DNA of 64,000 nucleotides from Okapia johnstoni. Its lineage: Eukaryota > Chordata > Mammalia > Artiodactyla > Giraffidae. The stretch is from the NCBI GenBank assembly GCA_024291935.2, contig CM044315.1:51434385-51498384 (forward strand), written 5' to 3'. The notes beneath the pieces are model-generated. The model did not search any database and was not told where the DNA came from. It saw only the letters and a list, made by a program, of their open reading frames with translations. This document shows positions 35,955 through 49,518 of the stretch, piece after piece (within the stretch, counting starts at the first letter, position 1; the number at the start of each line of letters is the position of its first letter). Position numbers and translations under genes: made by a program.

Positions 35955-36768
35955 AATCCTTTGACTCTATTTGACTTTTATTTGTCACTGTATAATCATA
36001 AGGGATATGACTTAGGTCATACTTAAATTGTCTAGTGGTTTTCCCTACTTTCTTCAATTTCAGTCTGATTTTGGCAGTAAGGAGTTCATGATCTGAGCCA
36101 CCACAGTCAGCTCCCAGTCTTGTTTTTGCTGACTGTATAGAGCTTCTCCATCTTTGGCTGCAAAGAGTATAACCAATCTGATTTCCATACTGACCATCCA
36201 GTGACATCCATGTGTAGAGTCATCTCTTGTGTTGTTGGAAGAGGGTGTTTGCTATGACCAGTGTGTTCCCTTGGCAAAATTCTGTTAGCCTTTTCCCTGC
36301 TTCATTTTGTACTCCAAGGCCAAATTTGCCTATTACTCCAGGTATCTCTTGACCTCCTACTTTTGCATTCAAGTCCCCTATGATGAAAAGGATATCATTT
36401 TGGGGTGTTAGTTCTAGAAGGTCTTTTAGGTCTTCATAGAACCATTCAGCTTCTTCAGCATTACTGTTTGGGGCATAGACTTGGATTACTGCGATAGTGA
36501 ATGGTTTGCCTTGGAAATGAACAGAGATCATTCTGTCATTTTTGAGACTGCACCCAAGTACTGCATTTCGGACTCTTTTGTTAACTATGAGGGCTACTCC
36601 ACTTCTTCTAAGGGATTCTTGCCAACAGTAGGAGCTTTAATGGTCATCTGAATTAAATTCACCCATTTTAGTTCACTGATTCTGAAAATGCCAATGTTTA
36701 CTCTTCCCATCTCCTGCTTGACCACTTCTAATTTACCTTGATTAATGGACCTAACATTCCAGGTTCAC
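35955..36768 (-). mobile_element. BovB LINE endonuclease-region fragment
   Basis: The minus strand encodes the APE-type endonuclease part of BovB ORF2 in two open blocks (36531-36220 and 36207-35953): GKPFTIAVIQVYAPNSNAEE, FIIGDLNAKVGGQE, YGNQIGYTLCSQRWRSSIQS and the catalytic-site CGGSDHELL. It lacks the RT, and frames are broken between the blocks. The only substantial endonuclease-domain sequence in the window. Confidence 0.93.
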
Positions 36769-37052
36769 TCAAGATCATTTTAGAGGCAATCTAAAAATAT
36801 ATGTGATCATGATAATATAATCTGTATGGATTTTCCCTATTGACAGGTCAAGTGTGTAAAATGGAACAAAATATAAGACACAACTGTTCTCAGGCAATAA
36901 AGAACATGAAGAAAGAACTTGGGAGATGGGAAAGATACAAAGTAAGCCTCCACCTTGTTCCATGATCTCCCTGGCTTTCTGCCTGTAACAGAAGAGAAGG
37001 TAGAAAGGTAGATTTACTGAGTTGAGACTAAAGATCAGATTTCCAGGATTAT

Positions 37053-37266
37053 GGGTTTCCCAGGTGACTCAGTGATAAAGAATCCACCTACCAATGCAGG
37101 AGCCGCAGGAGACCCGGTTTCGATCCCTGGGTTGGGAAAATCCCCTGGAGGATGAAATCGCAACTCGATTCAGTATTCTTGCCTGGAAAATCCCAAGGAT
37201 GGAGGAGCCTGGTGGGGTACAGTCCATAAGGTTGCAGAGTTGGACATGACTGAACATGAATGAGTG
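37053..37266 (+). mobile_element. Bov-tA SINE
   Basis: Sense copy: GGGTTTCCCAGGTGACTCAG, GGTTTCGATCCCTGGGTTGG, GTTGGACATGACTGAACATG. Confidence 0.93.
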
Positions 37267-37915
37267 AGTTCAAAGATTGTAAAATGGCTGTAATTTGAGG
37301 AACAGGGAAACAGAACAGAAAAAGAAGTTGCACAGAGAGAGAACTGTAGAAGTCTGCATGGAGATTCAATATAGGTTCTTTAGTTGGGCTTCAGAGGCGC
37401 AGAGAAAGACTCTAGGATATAGGAATGATTACCTGATTTATGGCCAAAAGGTGAATGGTAAGCAAATCAAAGATTATGTAGTGCTAGAAGATTTTAGAAT
37501 TTCAGTCAGCCAGAAGAGTGAGATGTTATCGAGTGTCTTGGGCATTCAGGTGAGATACTACAAATCCAGGCCTTAGAAATAAGAACCATATTCATAGGTC
37601 ATTCTCAAATCAAGACTAACTATAAAACGTAAATCCACCAACATAAACTAACTGCCAGAAACAAAGCAAAATCAACATCTTTAAGGGAAGATGGCATAAT
37701 GAAGATTTCTTACAACAATCAATACACATGTCTAACATGCAATAAAAATTGGTACGTAAGGAAAACAAAAAATGTAATATGTAGTCAACAGAAAAAGCAT
37801 TCAATAGAACAAACACTGCAATAATCCAGGTATTAGAAACAATATATAAGGCATTTAATACAGCCATTAATGACAATCTCAAGAATTTAAATGAAAATAT
37901 GGAAACATACTTCCC
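37267..37915 (+). other. Intron 4 sequence, partly L1-like
   Basis: 37600-37910 is A-rich and resembles decayed L1 ORF2. The 93-codon frame at 37295-37576 shows no known domain and no splice signals; I treat it as chance. Confidence 0.4.
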
Positions 37916-37916
37916 A

Positions 37917-38850
37917 AATGGGGAAAGGAGTACATCAAGGCTGTATATTGTCACCCTGCTTATTTAACTTACATGCAGAGTACATCATGCAAAATGCCAG
38001 GCTGGATGAAGCACAAGCTGGAATCAAAATTACTGGGAGAAATACCAATAACCTCAGATATGCAGATGCCACTACTCTTACGGCAGAAAGCGAAGAAGAA
38101 CTAAAGAATTTCTTGATGAAAGTGAAACAGGAGAGTGAAAAAGTTGGCTTAAAACTCAACATTCAGAAAACTAAGATCATGGCATCCAGTCCCCTCACTT
38201 CATGGCAAATAGATGGGGAAACAATGGAAACAGTGAGAGACTTATCTTTGGGGGCTCCACAATCACTGTAGATGGTGACTGCAGGCATGAAATTAAAAGA
38301 TGCTTGCTCCTTGGAAGAACAGCTATGACCAACCTAGACAGCATATTAAAAAGCAGAGACATTACTTTGCCAACAGAGGTCTCTCTGATCAAAGTTATGG
38401 TTTTGCCAGTAGTCATGTATGGATGTGAGAGTTGGACTATAAAGAAAGCTAAGCACCAAAGAATTGATTCTTTTGAACTATGGTGTCGGAGAAGACTCTT
38501 GAGAGTTCCTTGGACTGCAAAGAGATCCAACCAGTCAATCTTAAAGGAAATCAGTCCTGAATATTCCATTGGAAGAAATGATGCTGAAGCTAAAACTCTA
38601 ATACAATACTTGGCCATCTGATGCAAAGAGCCAACTGATTGGAAAAGATCCTGACACTGGGAAAGATTGAAGGTGGGAGGAGAAGGGGATGCCAGAGGAT
38701 GAAATAGTTGGATGGCATCACTGATACAATGACATGAGTTTGAGTAGGCTCTGGGAGTTGGTGATGGACAGGGAAGCCTGGCGTGCTGGAGTCCATGCGG
38801 TCACAAAGAGTCGGACATGACTGAGCGACTGAACTGAACTGAACTGATGG
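37917..38850 (+). mobile_element. BovB LINE, 3' half
   Basis: Starts within the RT palm (KGVHQGCILSPCLFN) and runs to ACTGAACTGAACTGA. RYADATTLTAE replaces the catalytic YADDT: the second Asp is Ala, an inactivating change. A frameshift near 38250 separates the two open blocks (37891-38271 and 38202-38621). Confidence 0.95.
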
Positions 38851-39420
38851 AAACATAAACGAACAGAAGTGTAACCATAGCAGAGAATTTGAAATTAAAT
38901 TTTAACACTAAGTGGAAATTCTGGAACTGAAAATTACATCTGAAACAAATAATTCTTAGTAGATTAATATCAGATGGGAAATGGCAAATAAATGGTATTA
39001 AAACTTGAATTCAAATACACATCAATAATCAAAATTTGAAAACGAGAAAGAAGATCAAAAAACTGAACAGACACTTGGTAATCTTTGGAAGTTTATCGAA
39101 CAATCTGACACACATGTTTGAAAAAATAATGGTCAATATTTCTAAATTTGATGATAACAAACTTACATATTTAAGAAATTCAATGGTCAGAAAGCATTGT
39201 ACAGAAGAAATCATACAAAGGATTATTATAACCCATCTACTCAAAACCAAAGATATTTTCTCTTTTACTCTCTTAAAAGATATTAATGCTTAACAGGAAA
39301 ATTCTAACAACATATTGTAGATTATACATGTACAGATGTAAGACATATAGCAAAAGTAGTATAAAGAATGAAGATAATGTGAAACTATACCATTGAAAGG
39401 GTCTTACATTTAGAGTGAAG
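38851..39420 (+). mobile_element. Possible old L1 remnant
   Basis: A-rich sense strand with L1-like decayed coding texture (ATCAAAATTTGAAAACGAGA, AACTGAACAGACACTTGG). Weak assignment. Confidence 0.35.
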
Positions 39421-39433
39421 TAGACCAATATTA

Positions 39434-39764
39434 GGGCTTCCTTGGTAGCTCAGCTGATAAAGAATCTGCCTATAATGCAAGAGATCCTGGTTTCATTCCG
39501 GGGTCATGAAGATCCCCTGGAAAAGGGATAGGCTACCCACTCCAGTATTCATAGGCTTCCCTGGTGGCTCAGATGATAAAGAATCTGCCTGCAATGCGTA
39601 AGACCTGGGATCAATCCCTGGGCTGGGAAGATCCCCTGGAGGAGGGCATGGCAACCCACTCCAGTATTCTCGCCTGGAGAATCCTCATGGACAGAGAAGT
39701 CTGGTGGGCTACAGTCCATGGGGTCGCAAAGAGTCAGACATGACTGAGTGACTAAGCACAGCCC
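39434..39764 (+). mobile_element. Bov-tA SINE dimer within one target-site duplication
   Basis: A partial copy (39434-39551) ending at CCACTCCAGTATTC is followed at once by a full copy (39553-39764). AGACCAATATTA (39422-39433) and AGATCAATATTA (39765-39776) flank the pair as a single duplication, so both parts probably inserted together. Confidence 0.92.
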
Positions 39765-39799
39765 AGATCAATATTAAGAGAAAGTACCTGTGAAATATT

Positions 39800-41090
39800 A
39801 AGGATCCACAGTGTAATCACTGGAGTCCTCAATTAAAAAGTAATGCATGTTACTTTTTTTCTCTTTAAATGGTACTGTTAAGAAAATGAAAAACCAAGCC
39901 ATAGAACAGGAGACACTTTCTGCAAAATGTATATCCAACACAGAATCTGTATCCAGGATATATAAAAGCCTCTTACAAGTCAAGAAAGTGATAAATCAAA
40001 TTTAAAAATGGGAAAAAAATAACTGAAGAGACACTATACCAAAAAACCTTTCAGAGACAAACACATGAAAACCTTTTCAACTTCGTTAGTCACTTGGGAA
40101 ATTCAAAATATTCATAATGAGATAATATAACATACATCTAACAGAATGGCTAAAACAAAAAAATGTTTACCATACCAAATGTTGACAAAAATGTGGAACA
40201 ACTAGAATTATAATACATGGCTGATGGAAATGGAAAATGATACAGCCAGTTTGGTAAGGAGTTTGACATCTTATTAAAATTAAACATGCATTTAACTATG
40301 TGTGTATGTGCTCAGTCACTCAGTAGTGTCCAATTCTTTGGGACCCTATGGACTGAAGCCTGCCAGGCTCCTCTGTCCATGGGATTCTCCAGTTAAGAAT
40401 ACTGGAGTGGTTGTCATTTCCTCCTCTAGGGGATCTTCCTGACCCAGGGATCAAACCTGAGTCTCTTGCATCTCCTGCACTGGCAGGCAGATTCTCTACC
40501 ACTGAGCCATCGTGGAAGCCTATGCATATGACCTAGCAATTTCACTAATAGGTATTGCAGCAAGAGAAATAAAAACATATGTTCAAACAAATATTTGTAT
40601 ATGAATGTTAATAGCAGGTTTATTTATAATAGTCAAAATCCAAAAACAATTATCAGTAAATCCTTCAACAGGTGGATTGTTAAATTGTGGTATATCCTTA
40701 TAAGGGAATACAACTTTCCAATAAAATAAATGAATTACTGAACTCACAACAATAGCATTATGATAAACCATACACAAAATAAAATAAACTGAATTGACTG
40801 CATTCATGTAAAATCTTAAAAAGGGGGAAACTATAGGGGTAGAAAAGGCATCAGTGGTTTCCAGAGGCCATGCAACATGGAGGAAGGAATTAACTGCATA
40901 AAGGTATGAGGGAACTTTTGTGTATGATAGAAAAGTCCTATATCATGATAACATGAATATACATGAATGTACATCAATGATGTACATGAATATATACATT
41001 TTCAAAAGTCATCAACTCTTACACTTAAAATTGTGAGTTTTACTGTGCATAAATTATACCTCAATAAATCTGATTCCTTCAAAAAAACAA
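39800..41090 (+). mobile_element. Old L1 ORF2/3' region, interrupted by Bov-tA
   Basis: Clear but decayed L1 sense landmarks: AAAAATGGGAAAAAAATAAC, ATAATGAGATAATATAACAT, AAATGTTGACAAAAATGTGG, GGTGGATTGTTAAATTGTGG. A Bov-tA interrupts at 40300-40520, and L1 similarity resumes with ATGACCTAGCAATTTCAC. Confidence 0.8.
40300..40520 (-). mobile_element. Bov-tA SINE inserted in old L1
   Basis: Antisense copy from GTGTATGTGCTCAGTCACTC to the head (CCATCGTGGAAGCC). Flanking ATGCAT stretches may be remnants of the duplication. Confidence 0.93.
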
Positions 41091-41099
41091 CCAAAAAAA

Positions 41100-42460
41100 A
41101 TAAAGAAAGAAAAGTATGGCATCTAACTATTCACATGGCTTTTAAAAACTAATCATCTTCTCTGTTTAATGAAAGCAGACATGCCCTCACCAGTGAAAAA
41201 AAATTAGCTCTGAGGCAGGCCCAGCATTGGAGGATGTATAATTGAATGTGGCCAATAAAATGATTTGAAAATTAGATTATTCTTTTTGTGAGTATTAAGA
41301 ATAAAATAAATTTCAATTGTAACATTTCTAAAAATCAAAAGAACCATATAAAAAATTATGGTTCTGTATGCATCAAAAATACTCAGATCAAGAAAGGCAA
41401 GGCAAATCAGAGAAACTCCTTCAGATTAGAGGAGATTACAGAGACAAGAAAACAAGAAACATATGATTCTGGACTGAATGTTAATCAAAAAAAAATTAAT
41501 AGCTATAAGTGACAGTATTGGAATAGCTGACTAGATTTGAATTTGGAGTATAGATTAGATAAAGAGTATAGTGTCAATCTACATTTTCTGATTTTGATAA
41601 CTGTATTGTGATTATGTAAGTGAATTTCCTTTTTCTTCAGAAATAAAGATATCGATAGACTTTAGTATCTATGGGGAATGTTGTCTTCAATTTATTTTCA
41701 AATGATTCAGAAAAAGAACAGACTGATGATGGAGATGAGACAAAATGTAAACAATTCATCTGGATAAAGTGTTTCTTGTAATAGTCTTTAAGTCATTTTA
41801 TTTAAAATAATAGCAAAATAGAATCAAAAATTATATGGGGGAAGAAAACTACAGCTCCAAATGAATCAGAGGCCTACTGCAGTAGTCCAGGGAAGACATA
41901 ATTAGAACTACATTCATTTAATACAGCATTAGTATGAATGACTAATTTATATTGTTTCCATGTTTACAGTGGAATGGTAAATTTCATTTGTTTTTATCTT
42001 TGTTAAAAAATAAGTAATCATGCATTCTATTATGGCTTCTTAAAAATTTTTGCCTACCTTGTGTCCTAAGATTCTAAATTTGTTATTGAAAAGTTGTAGT
42101 ACATTTATCCTTTAGTAAAATATAAGAAAACAGAAAAACTAGAGCAAAGGAAACTCTAAAAATGGAAATTTAGGTTTCATAAACAGAGGTGGAAGAAATA
42201 TATTTTCTTAAGATTGTAGTACTAAATCATTTAGAAACCGTTTGTGTGGTTATGTCATGCTGTCTTAGGTAAATGAACTAATATAGAAAGACTCTCTCAG
42301 ACAGTCAGATTCAGGGTTGCACAATACTGACTTGACTATCCATCACCAGCTTCCTATTCCTTGGAGCACTTCTACTGTCACATCCTGCCATTTAGCAGAA
42401 AAGATGGCATCAGACACTGTTTCCAACACCCTGAACTCAGTCTCCATTCAAGTTCTGTAG
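41100..42460. other. Intron 4 sequence, unassigned
   Basis: AT-rich. The motif CTGCAGTAGTCCAGGGAAGA near 41878 is a fragment of an old mammalian repeat. Short frames at 41288-41512 are Lys/Asn-rich chance translations. Confidence 0.45.
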
Positions 42461-42463
42461 GAT

Positions 42464-43055
42464 GATTCAGTTCAGTTCAGTTCAGTCGCTCAGTCGTGTC
42501 TGACTCTTTGCAACCCCATGAATCGCAGCACGCCAGGCCTCAAGTTCATCACCAACTCCTGGAGTCTACCCAAACCCATGTCCATTGAGTCAGTGATGCC
42601 ATCCAACCATCTCATCCTCTGTCGTCCCCTTCTCCTCCCGCCCTCAATCTTTCCCAACATCAGGGTCTTTTCAAATGAATCAGCACTTTGCATAAGGTGG
42701 CCAAAATACTGGAGTTTCAGCTTTAACATCAGTTCTTCCAATGACCACCCAGGACCAATTTCCCTTAGGATGGACTGGTTGGATCTCCTTGCAGTCCAAA
42801 GGACTCTCAAGAGTATTCTCCAACACCACAGTTCAAAAGCATCAATTCTTCAGTGCTCAGCCCTCTTTATAATTCAACTCTCACATCCATACATGACCAC
42901 TGGAAAAACCATAGCCTTGACTAGACAGACCTTTGTTGATGAATTAATGTCTCTGCTTTTTAATATGCTGTCTAGGTTGGTCATAACTTTCCTTCCAAGG
43001 AGTAAACATCTTTTAATTTCATAGCTGCAGTCACCATCTGCAGTGATTTTGGTGT
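42464..43055 (-). mobile_element. BovB LINE 3'-end fragment
   Basis: Antisense, beginning at the terminal TTCAGTTCAGTTCAGTTCAG and reaching into the RT C-terminus (TGCAGTCACCATCTGCAGTG). The minus frame at 42810-42490 encodes VLWTARRSNQSILREIGPGW and [15 protein letters not shown], the ORF2 tail. Confidence 0.95.
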
Positions 43056-43438
43056 TAAAGACAACTTAGCACTTACTGACACTCTCTTCCAGAAGGAATT
43101 GGACAAATTGACTAAGCACTGACTGAGCTTGAAAAAAGGATGAGGATTAGAACATTTGCACGATGAATCACAAGAATATATACGAATGTGAATCATGGGA
43201 GTATCAGCTCTCTCCCCCCACAACCTTTGAGATAAACTCTCTAGAGGTTGGGGGAGGGTTGCAAAGCAAAGTGAAAGTGATCCAGATAACAAGCAAACAG
43301 CTGCCCCTTCCCCACCCCCTGCCCCAGCCACTACCACATCTGTACATACAAAACTGAAATAAAATCCTGTTACAGATTCATATGACATTGAGAAAGATCA
43401 ACATATGCAATAAGAGCCAACTGTACTTGATACTAATC
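43056..43438. other. Intron 4, C-rich block of unknown origin
   Basis: Contains the C-rich stretch CCCCTTCCCCACCCCCTGCC near 43303, followed by an AATAAA near 43359. It could be a piece of a ruminant LTR, but I cannot place it. Confidence 0.3.
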
Positions 43439-43439
43439 A

Positions 43440-43515
43440 TTTGTTGTTGTTCAATCGCTCAGTCATGTCCGACTCTTTGCGACCCCATGGACAGCATGCC
43501 AGGCTTCTCTGTCCA
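43440..43515 (-). mobile_element. Bov-A SINE fragment
   Basis: Antisense TTGTTCAATCGCTCAGTCAT to CAGGCTTCTCTGTCC, missing the head. Confidence 0.88.
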
Positions 43516-45477
<1,962 letters not shown>

Positions 45478-45563
45478 CTCCACAAATGCAACATAAATGA
45501 AGAAGAGACAGACCATTTTCTGTGCGGTAATTTAAATTGACTTTACTGAAGGCATCATCAGAA
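45478..45563 (-). CDS. TNNI3K: TNNI3K coding exon 3 (residues 50-79, start of ankyrin repeat 1)
   Basis: The acceptor is a run of T ending TTTAG at 45564-45565, and the donor is GGAG|GTGAGT at 45477. The 86 bp complete Gly50, encode [20 protein letters not shown] and then LHLCCICG, and leave one base of Gly79. [15 protein letters not shown] is the first ankyrin helix pair (N-G-x-S-L-L-H-L pattern). The human protein has Glu for Asp at SDD, from memory. A SINE cluster begins about 160 bp upstream of the acceptor in intron 2. Confidence 0.95.
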
Positions 45564-45719
45564 CTAAAAAAAAAAATTTACAGATGATTAAAAATTTCAG
45601 CTTTTAGTTTATCGTTTTCTCATTTGAAACATCATAATAGGAATCTTGTTACTACAAATTCAGAAATATGTCTTTTATAGGATTCTTACGTACCTAGAAA
45701 AAATAATTTTGCTTATACC

Positions 45720-45991
45720 TCAGAGAAGGCAATGGCACCCCACTCCAGTACTCTTGTGTGGGAAACCCCATGGACGGAGGAGCCTGGTGGGCTGCAGCCC
45801 ATGGGGTCGCGAAGAGTCAGACACGACTGAGCGACTTCACTTTCACTTTTCCCTTTCATGCACTGGAGAAGGAAATGGCAACCCACTCCAATATGCTTGC
45901 CTGGAGAATCCCAGAGATGAAGGAGCCGGGTGGGCTGCCGTCTATGGGGCGCACAGAGTCAGACACGACTGAAGCGACTTAGCAGCAGCAG
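45720..45991 (+). mobile_element. BovA2 SINE (two Bov-A units)
   Basis: Two Bov-A monomers in tandem, beginning AGAGAAGGCAATGGCACCCC and CACTGGAGAAGGAAATGGCA, joined by TTCACTTTCACTTTTCCC and ending GACTTAGCAGCAGCAGC. Well preserved. It lies within intron 2, about 160 bp upstream of exon 3 in gene sense and antisense to the gene. Confidence 0.95.
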
Positions 45992-46002
45992 CTAGATGAA
46001 GA

Positions 46003-46201
46003 GGGGCTTCCCTAGTGGTTCAGCAGTAAAGGATCCACCTGCCAATGCAGCAGATGTGAATTCAATCCCTGGGATGAGAAGATCCCCTAGAGAAGGTAAT
46101 GGCAACCCACTCCAGTATTATCGCCATGGACAGAGGACCCTAGTGGGCTACAGTCCATGGGGTCGCAAAGAGTCGGACATGACTTAGTGACCAAATAACA
46201 A
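46003..46201 (+). mobile_element. Bov-tA SINE with target-site duplication
   Basis: Sense copy (GGGCTTCCCTAGTGGTTCAG to GACATGACTTAGTGACC) flanked by CTAGATGAAGA and CTAGCTGAAGA. It inserted directly beside the BovA2 copy. Confidence 0.94.
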
Positions 46202-46211
46202 CTAGCTGAAG

Positions 46212-47755
46212 AACAATTAAAATCATGAGAAATAATATTAAAAGTTTGAGAGATCAAGTTTAAATTAATGATTCTCATACTAGGTATATGTTCTATGCAC
46301 AATTTGAACTTTTCAGGGCACCCTGATGAATTAAAATTTGTGTATAAGTAGAAGACACAGATATTTGAAAGGAAACTCATTTCTCTCACAATCAACACCT
46401 TATATAATACTTATGGAGAAATTCAAGAAATTCTCTCCAAAAAGAAAAAAAAAAAAAAGTAGCATTTGATAAGATTCTGGAGACAGGAATAGAGTCCCAA
46501 TGTATTACAAATTCTGCCTGAAGGAAAATTTTCTTATACTCTGACTGGGTCAGATTTCACAGATAAAGAAGGTCTAAACTCTGATAGGGTACAATGATAC
46601 AGTCCCAGGTGAGAAGAGAAGTAGTGTTACTGATTCAATTAATGAAATCCTTGACTTTGTCTGAACAAAGACCATTGCCCCAGGAGGGTCCTAGAGAGCC
46701 ATAGGTAGCTTTTGAAAAAAATGTAAAGCTAAAATTCTTGACCTCTTGAGGTCACTGTTACTGCCAGGACATTTTTTCAGTAGATATGAGACCACATCTT
46801 TGGCCTCCCAGGTTAATTTCAGGCTGCCTCCTGCCATTTAAATCTCCAGAAGCTTTAGTGAGATAGCAAAGTCTTTGGTGAATAAGCCTTCTATTATCAT
46901 TCGCAAAGTACTTACACTTGAAAGGTACTATGAATTCAGAACATTATTATCAAGGCACCCAGTTAAAAACTTCGAAAGCTATTGAAATTTTAAAAAAGAA
47001 AAAGAAAAGGTGCTATTCTCCAGAGTGCTGCTACAAAGAGAAGCCACTAATTCTAGGGAATTTGAAGGATCTCAGCAAAATGCTTTAATTAGCAATGGCA
47101 AATCCAGTGGTTTGTTTTCAGAGACATGACAATATTCCAGAATTTTCCCACCCCCTTAGCCTTCTTGCTTTCCACATTCAACTTCTCAGTAGCAAAGTCC
47201 ATAGACACATTTACTCATATTGAGAAACATACTTCAACTCACTTTGGAATGCCACACATAGAAGTACAATAAATTCCAAGTCATTTTTACTAATTGTTAG
47301 TATAGCAAGGAGCCCAGGATTTCATGAAAAATAGTTAAGAATTTAACTTGCTTCTAATTGCACTTTCCCCTACCTCAATGAACAATGAAAAAAAAAAAAT
47401 CTCATGAAAACACTACTATTTAAATTGTCTACCCAAATGAGCCTAATTGTAAATGATACAGCTGTTTCATAGTATGAATGGAAACTTTATGAAATAATTT
47501 GGTTCTTGGAAATACATGGCCTTAGGCTGAGCCAGACATCTAAATTATCAAAGTTAATTGTATTATAGATGTCTTGGAGATATTTCACTGATAGGTAATC
47601 CTAAACAAAGTGCACTCAGTAGCCCAGACTTGGAAATGCATTCACAGACATCTTCTCTATAGTTTTAATTTCAAATAGCACCGGTTTTCTGAAGAGCTGA
47701 ACTAGCTTTTAAAGCTAGGTAGATTGGATTTTTCTCTTAAAATCTACAGGAAATT
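46212..47755. other. Intron 2, repeat-poor stretch
   Basis: About 1.5 kb without a young repeat apart from an A-rich run near 46442-46458. No exon recognised. Confidence 0.5.
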
Positions 47756-47767
47756 AGTGCCCATAAT

Positions 47768-47978
47768 GGGCTTCCCTGAAGGCTCAGATGGTAAAAATCT
47801 GCCTGCAATGCAGGAGACCTGGGTTCGATCCCTGAGTGGGGAAGATCGCCTGGAGAAGGGAATGAATGGCTCCAGTATTCTTGCTTGGAGAATTCCATGG
47901 ACAGAGGACAATGGGGGGCTACAGTCTATGGGGTCTCAAAGAGTCAGACAAGACTGAGAGACTAACATTTTCACTTTC
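47768..47978 (+). mobile_element. Bov-tA SINE with 12-bp duplication
   Basis: Full sense copy with an intact B-box-like GGGTTCGATCCCTGAG. Flanks AGTGCCCATAAT (47756) and AGTGTCCATAAT (47979) form the duplication with one mismatch. Confidence 0.95.
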
Positions 47979-47990
47979 AGTGTCCATAAT

Positions 47991-49217
47991 AAAAAGGAAA
48001 AGAAAACTGTAAGTAGCAATTGAAGATTGTTCTGAACTGCTTTGGCTTTTCTTCCTTGGTCCTGTCATCATCCAGCAAAGGAAACACACAATAAGAATAC
48101 AAGACAGGACACAGAGCATTGAAGTGGGGCAGGAGAGGGAAGCCTTCTGTTAAATGTAAAGAACTATATAAAACTTTCAGCCTAAGAGAGAATGGGTGAA
48201 AGTACTTTCTTGTGAGCTAACTATAATGGATTATACGGCAAATGCTGAAAGAAGATAGAACTTGAGAGCTCCTCTGGAGTAATAAACCCTTGAGTAAATT
48301 AGTTTGTCAGTGTGTATATCTAATATTATGCAGCAATATCTAGCATGTTTTGATGTTTTAAAAGTGGAAAAAATCATTTCAGCAGTGTAAGTACTTAAAT
48401 CATGGGCCTTGTATATACACCAGGAGTGAAATCCTGTTTCTGCTTTTTTAAGTAGTATTTTTTTCCCTCCAATTTGAGCAAGTTATTTAACCTCCTCAAG
48501 CCTCGTTTTCTTCAGTTACAAAATTATTAAAATGATTCAGATGACATTGCATTGTGAAGAAAATGAGATTAAGTACTTACTACAGTATTTGGTACATGAT
48601 ATGTTATTAAATATTATTTTGATTTTTAGCAAGTTTACTGTGAATATATGACTTTCCTTTTATAGTCTAAATCTTGAGAAAATTTTAGCATGGTTTTCAA
48701 ACCAAGTTTGACCTCTCACATTTGACAACCTGTAAAATTTCCCTACATTGGCTAAGTTCCCTGTTGCAACACCTAGCACCTACCAGCGATTCAGAGCAAC
48801 TATCAGTGATTCACAGCACAAACTATCATGGTTTTGTGATGCAAGTCCAGCAGCATCATTATTATGGGGAAGATATTAACACTGGAGAGATGAACAACAA
48901 ATCCAAAGGAAAAAAGGTTGTGCTGAAAATCATTTCACTGAGAAGATAGACTCAATTGCTTTCTTTTTCCATGATCTAGCTTTGATAATATATTCAATCA
49001 GTCTGGCACAGCATCTACTGAACATCAACTGTGTGCTCCACCTCTGTTATTAATGCTTGTTTCAGGTTGTTTTCAACAGTGTATTTGATAGAAACTACTC
49101 ACTAATTCCCAGATCATTTAAGTGCATCAATCTTGGGAATATGCATACTAGATAGAATCCTGCAACTGACCTTAGCATTAATCCTGATCTCTAATGTTCC
49201 AAGCAGCTTTGCAAAGG
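47991..49217. other. Intron 2 sequence with one MIR-like piece
   Basis: 48475-48545 reads like a MIR (CAAGTTATTTAACCTCCTCA). The open frame at 48722-48949 has no recognisable domain. Otherwise featureless. Confidence 0.45.
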
Positions 49218-49227
49218 AAGTATATAC

Positions 49228-49506
49228 TGCTGCTGCTGCTGCTGCTAAGTCACTTCAGTCATGTCTGACTCTGTGCAACCCCATAGACGGCAGCCCACCA
49301 GGCTCCCATGTCTCTGGGATTCTCCAGGCAAGAACACTGGAGTGGGTTGCCATTTCCTTCTCCAATGCATGAAAGTGAAAAGTGAAAGTGAAGTCTCTCA
49401 GTCGTGTCCAACACTTCAGGACCCCTTGGACTGCAGCCTACCAGGCTCCTCTGTCCACGGGATTTTCCAGGCAAGAGTACTGGAGTGGGCTGCCATTGCC
49501 TTCTCC
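49228..49506 (-). mobile_element. BovA2 SINE with 12-bp duplication
   Basis: Antisense dimeric Bov-A with a (TGC)n tail (TGCTGCTGCTGCTGCTGC) and two CCAGGCTCC units. AAGTATATACTG (49218-49229) and AAGTACATACTG (49507-49518) flank it. Confidence 0.95.
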
Positions 49507-49518
49507 AAGTACATACTG

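Noticed and set aside
49228..49250. (TGC)n run as a coding triplet-repeat expansion
   Set aside because: It is the terminal tail of a BovA2 SINE and not in an exon.
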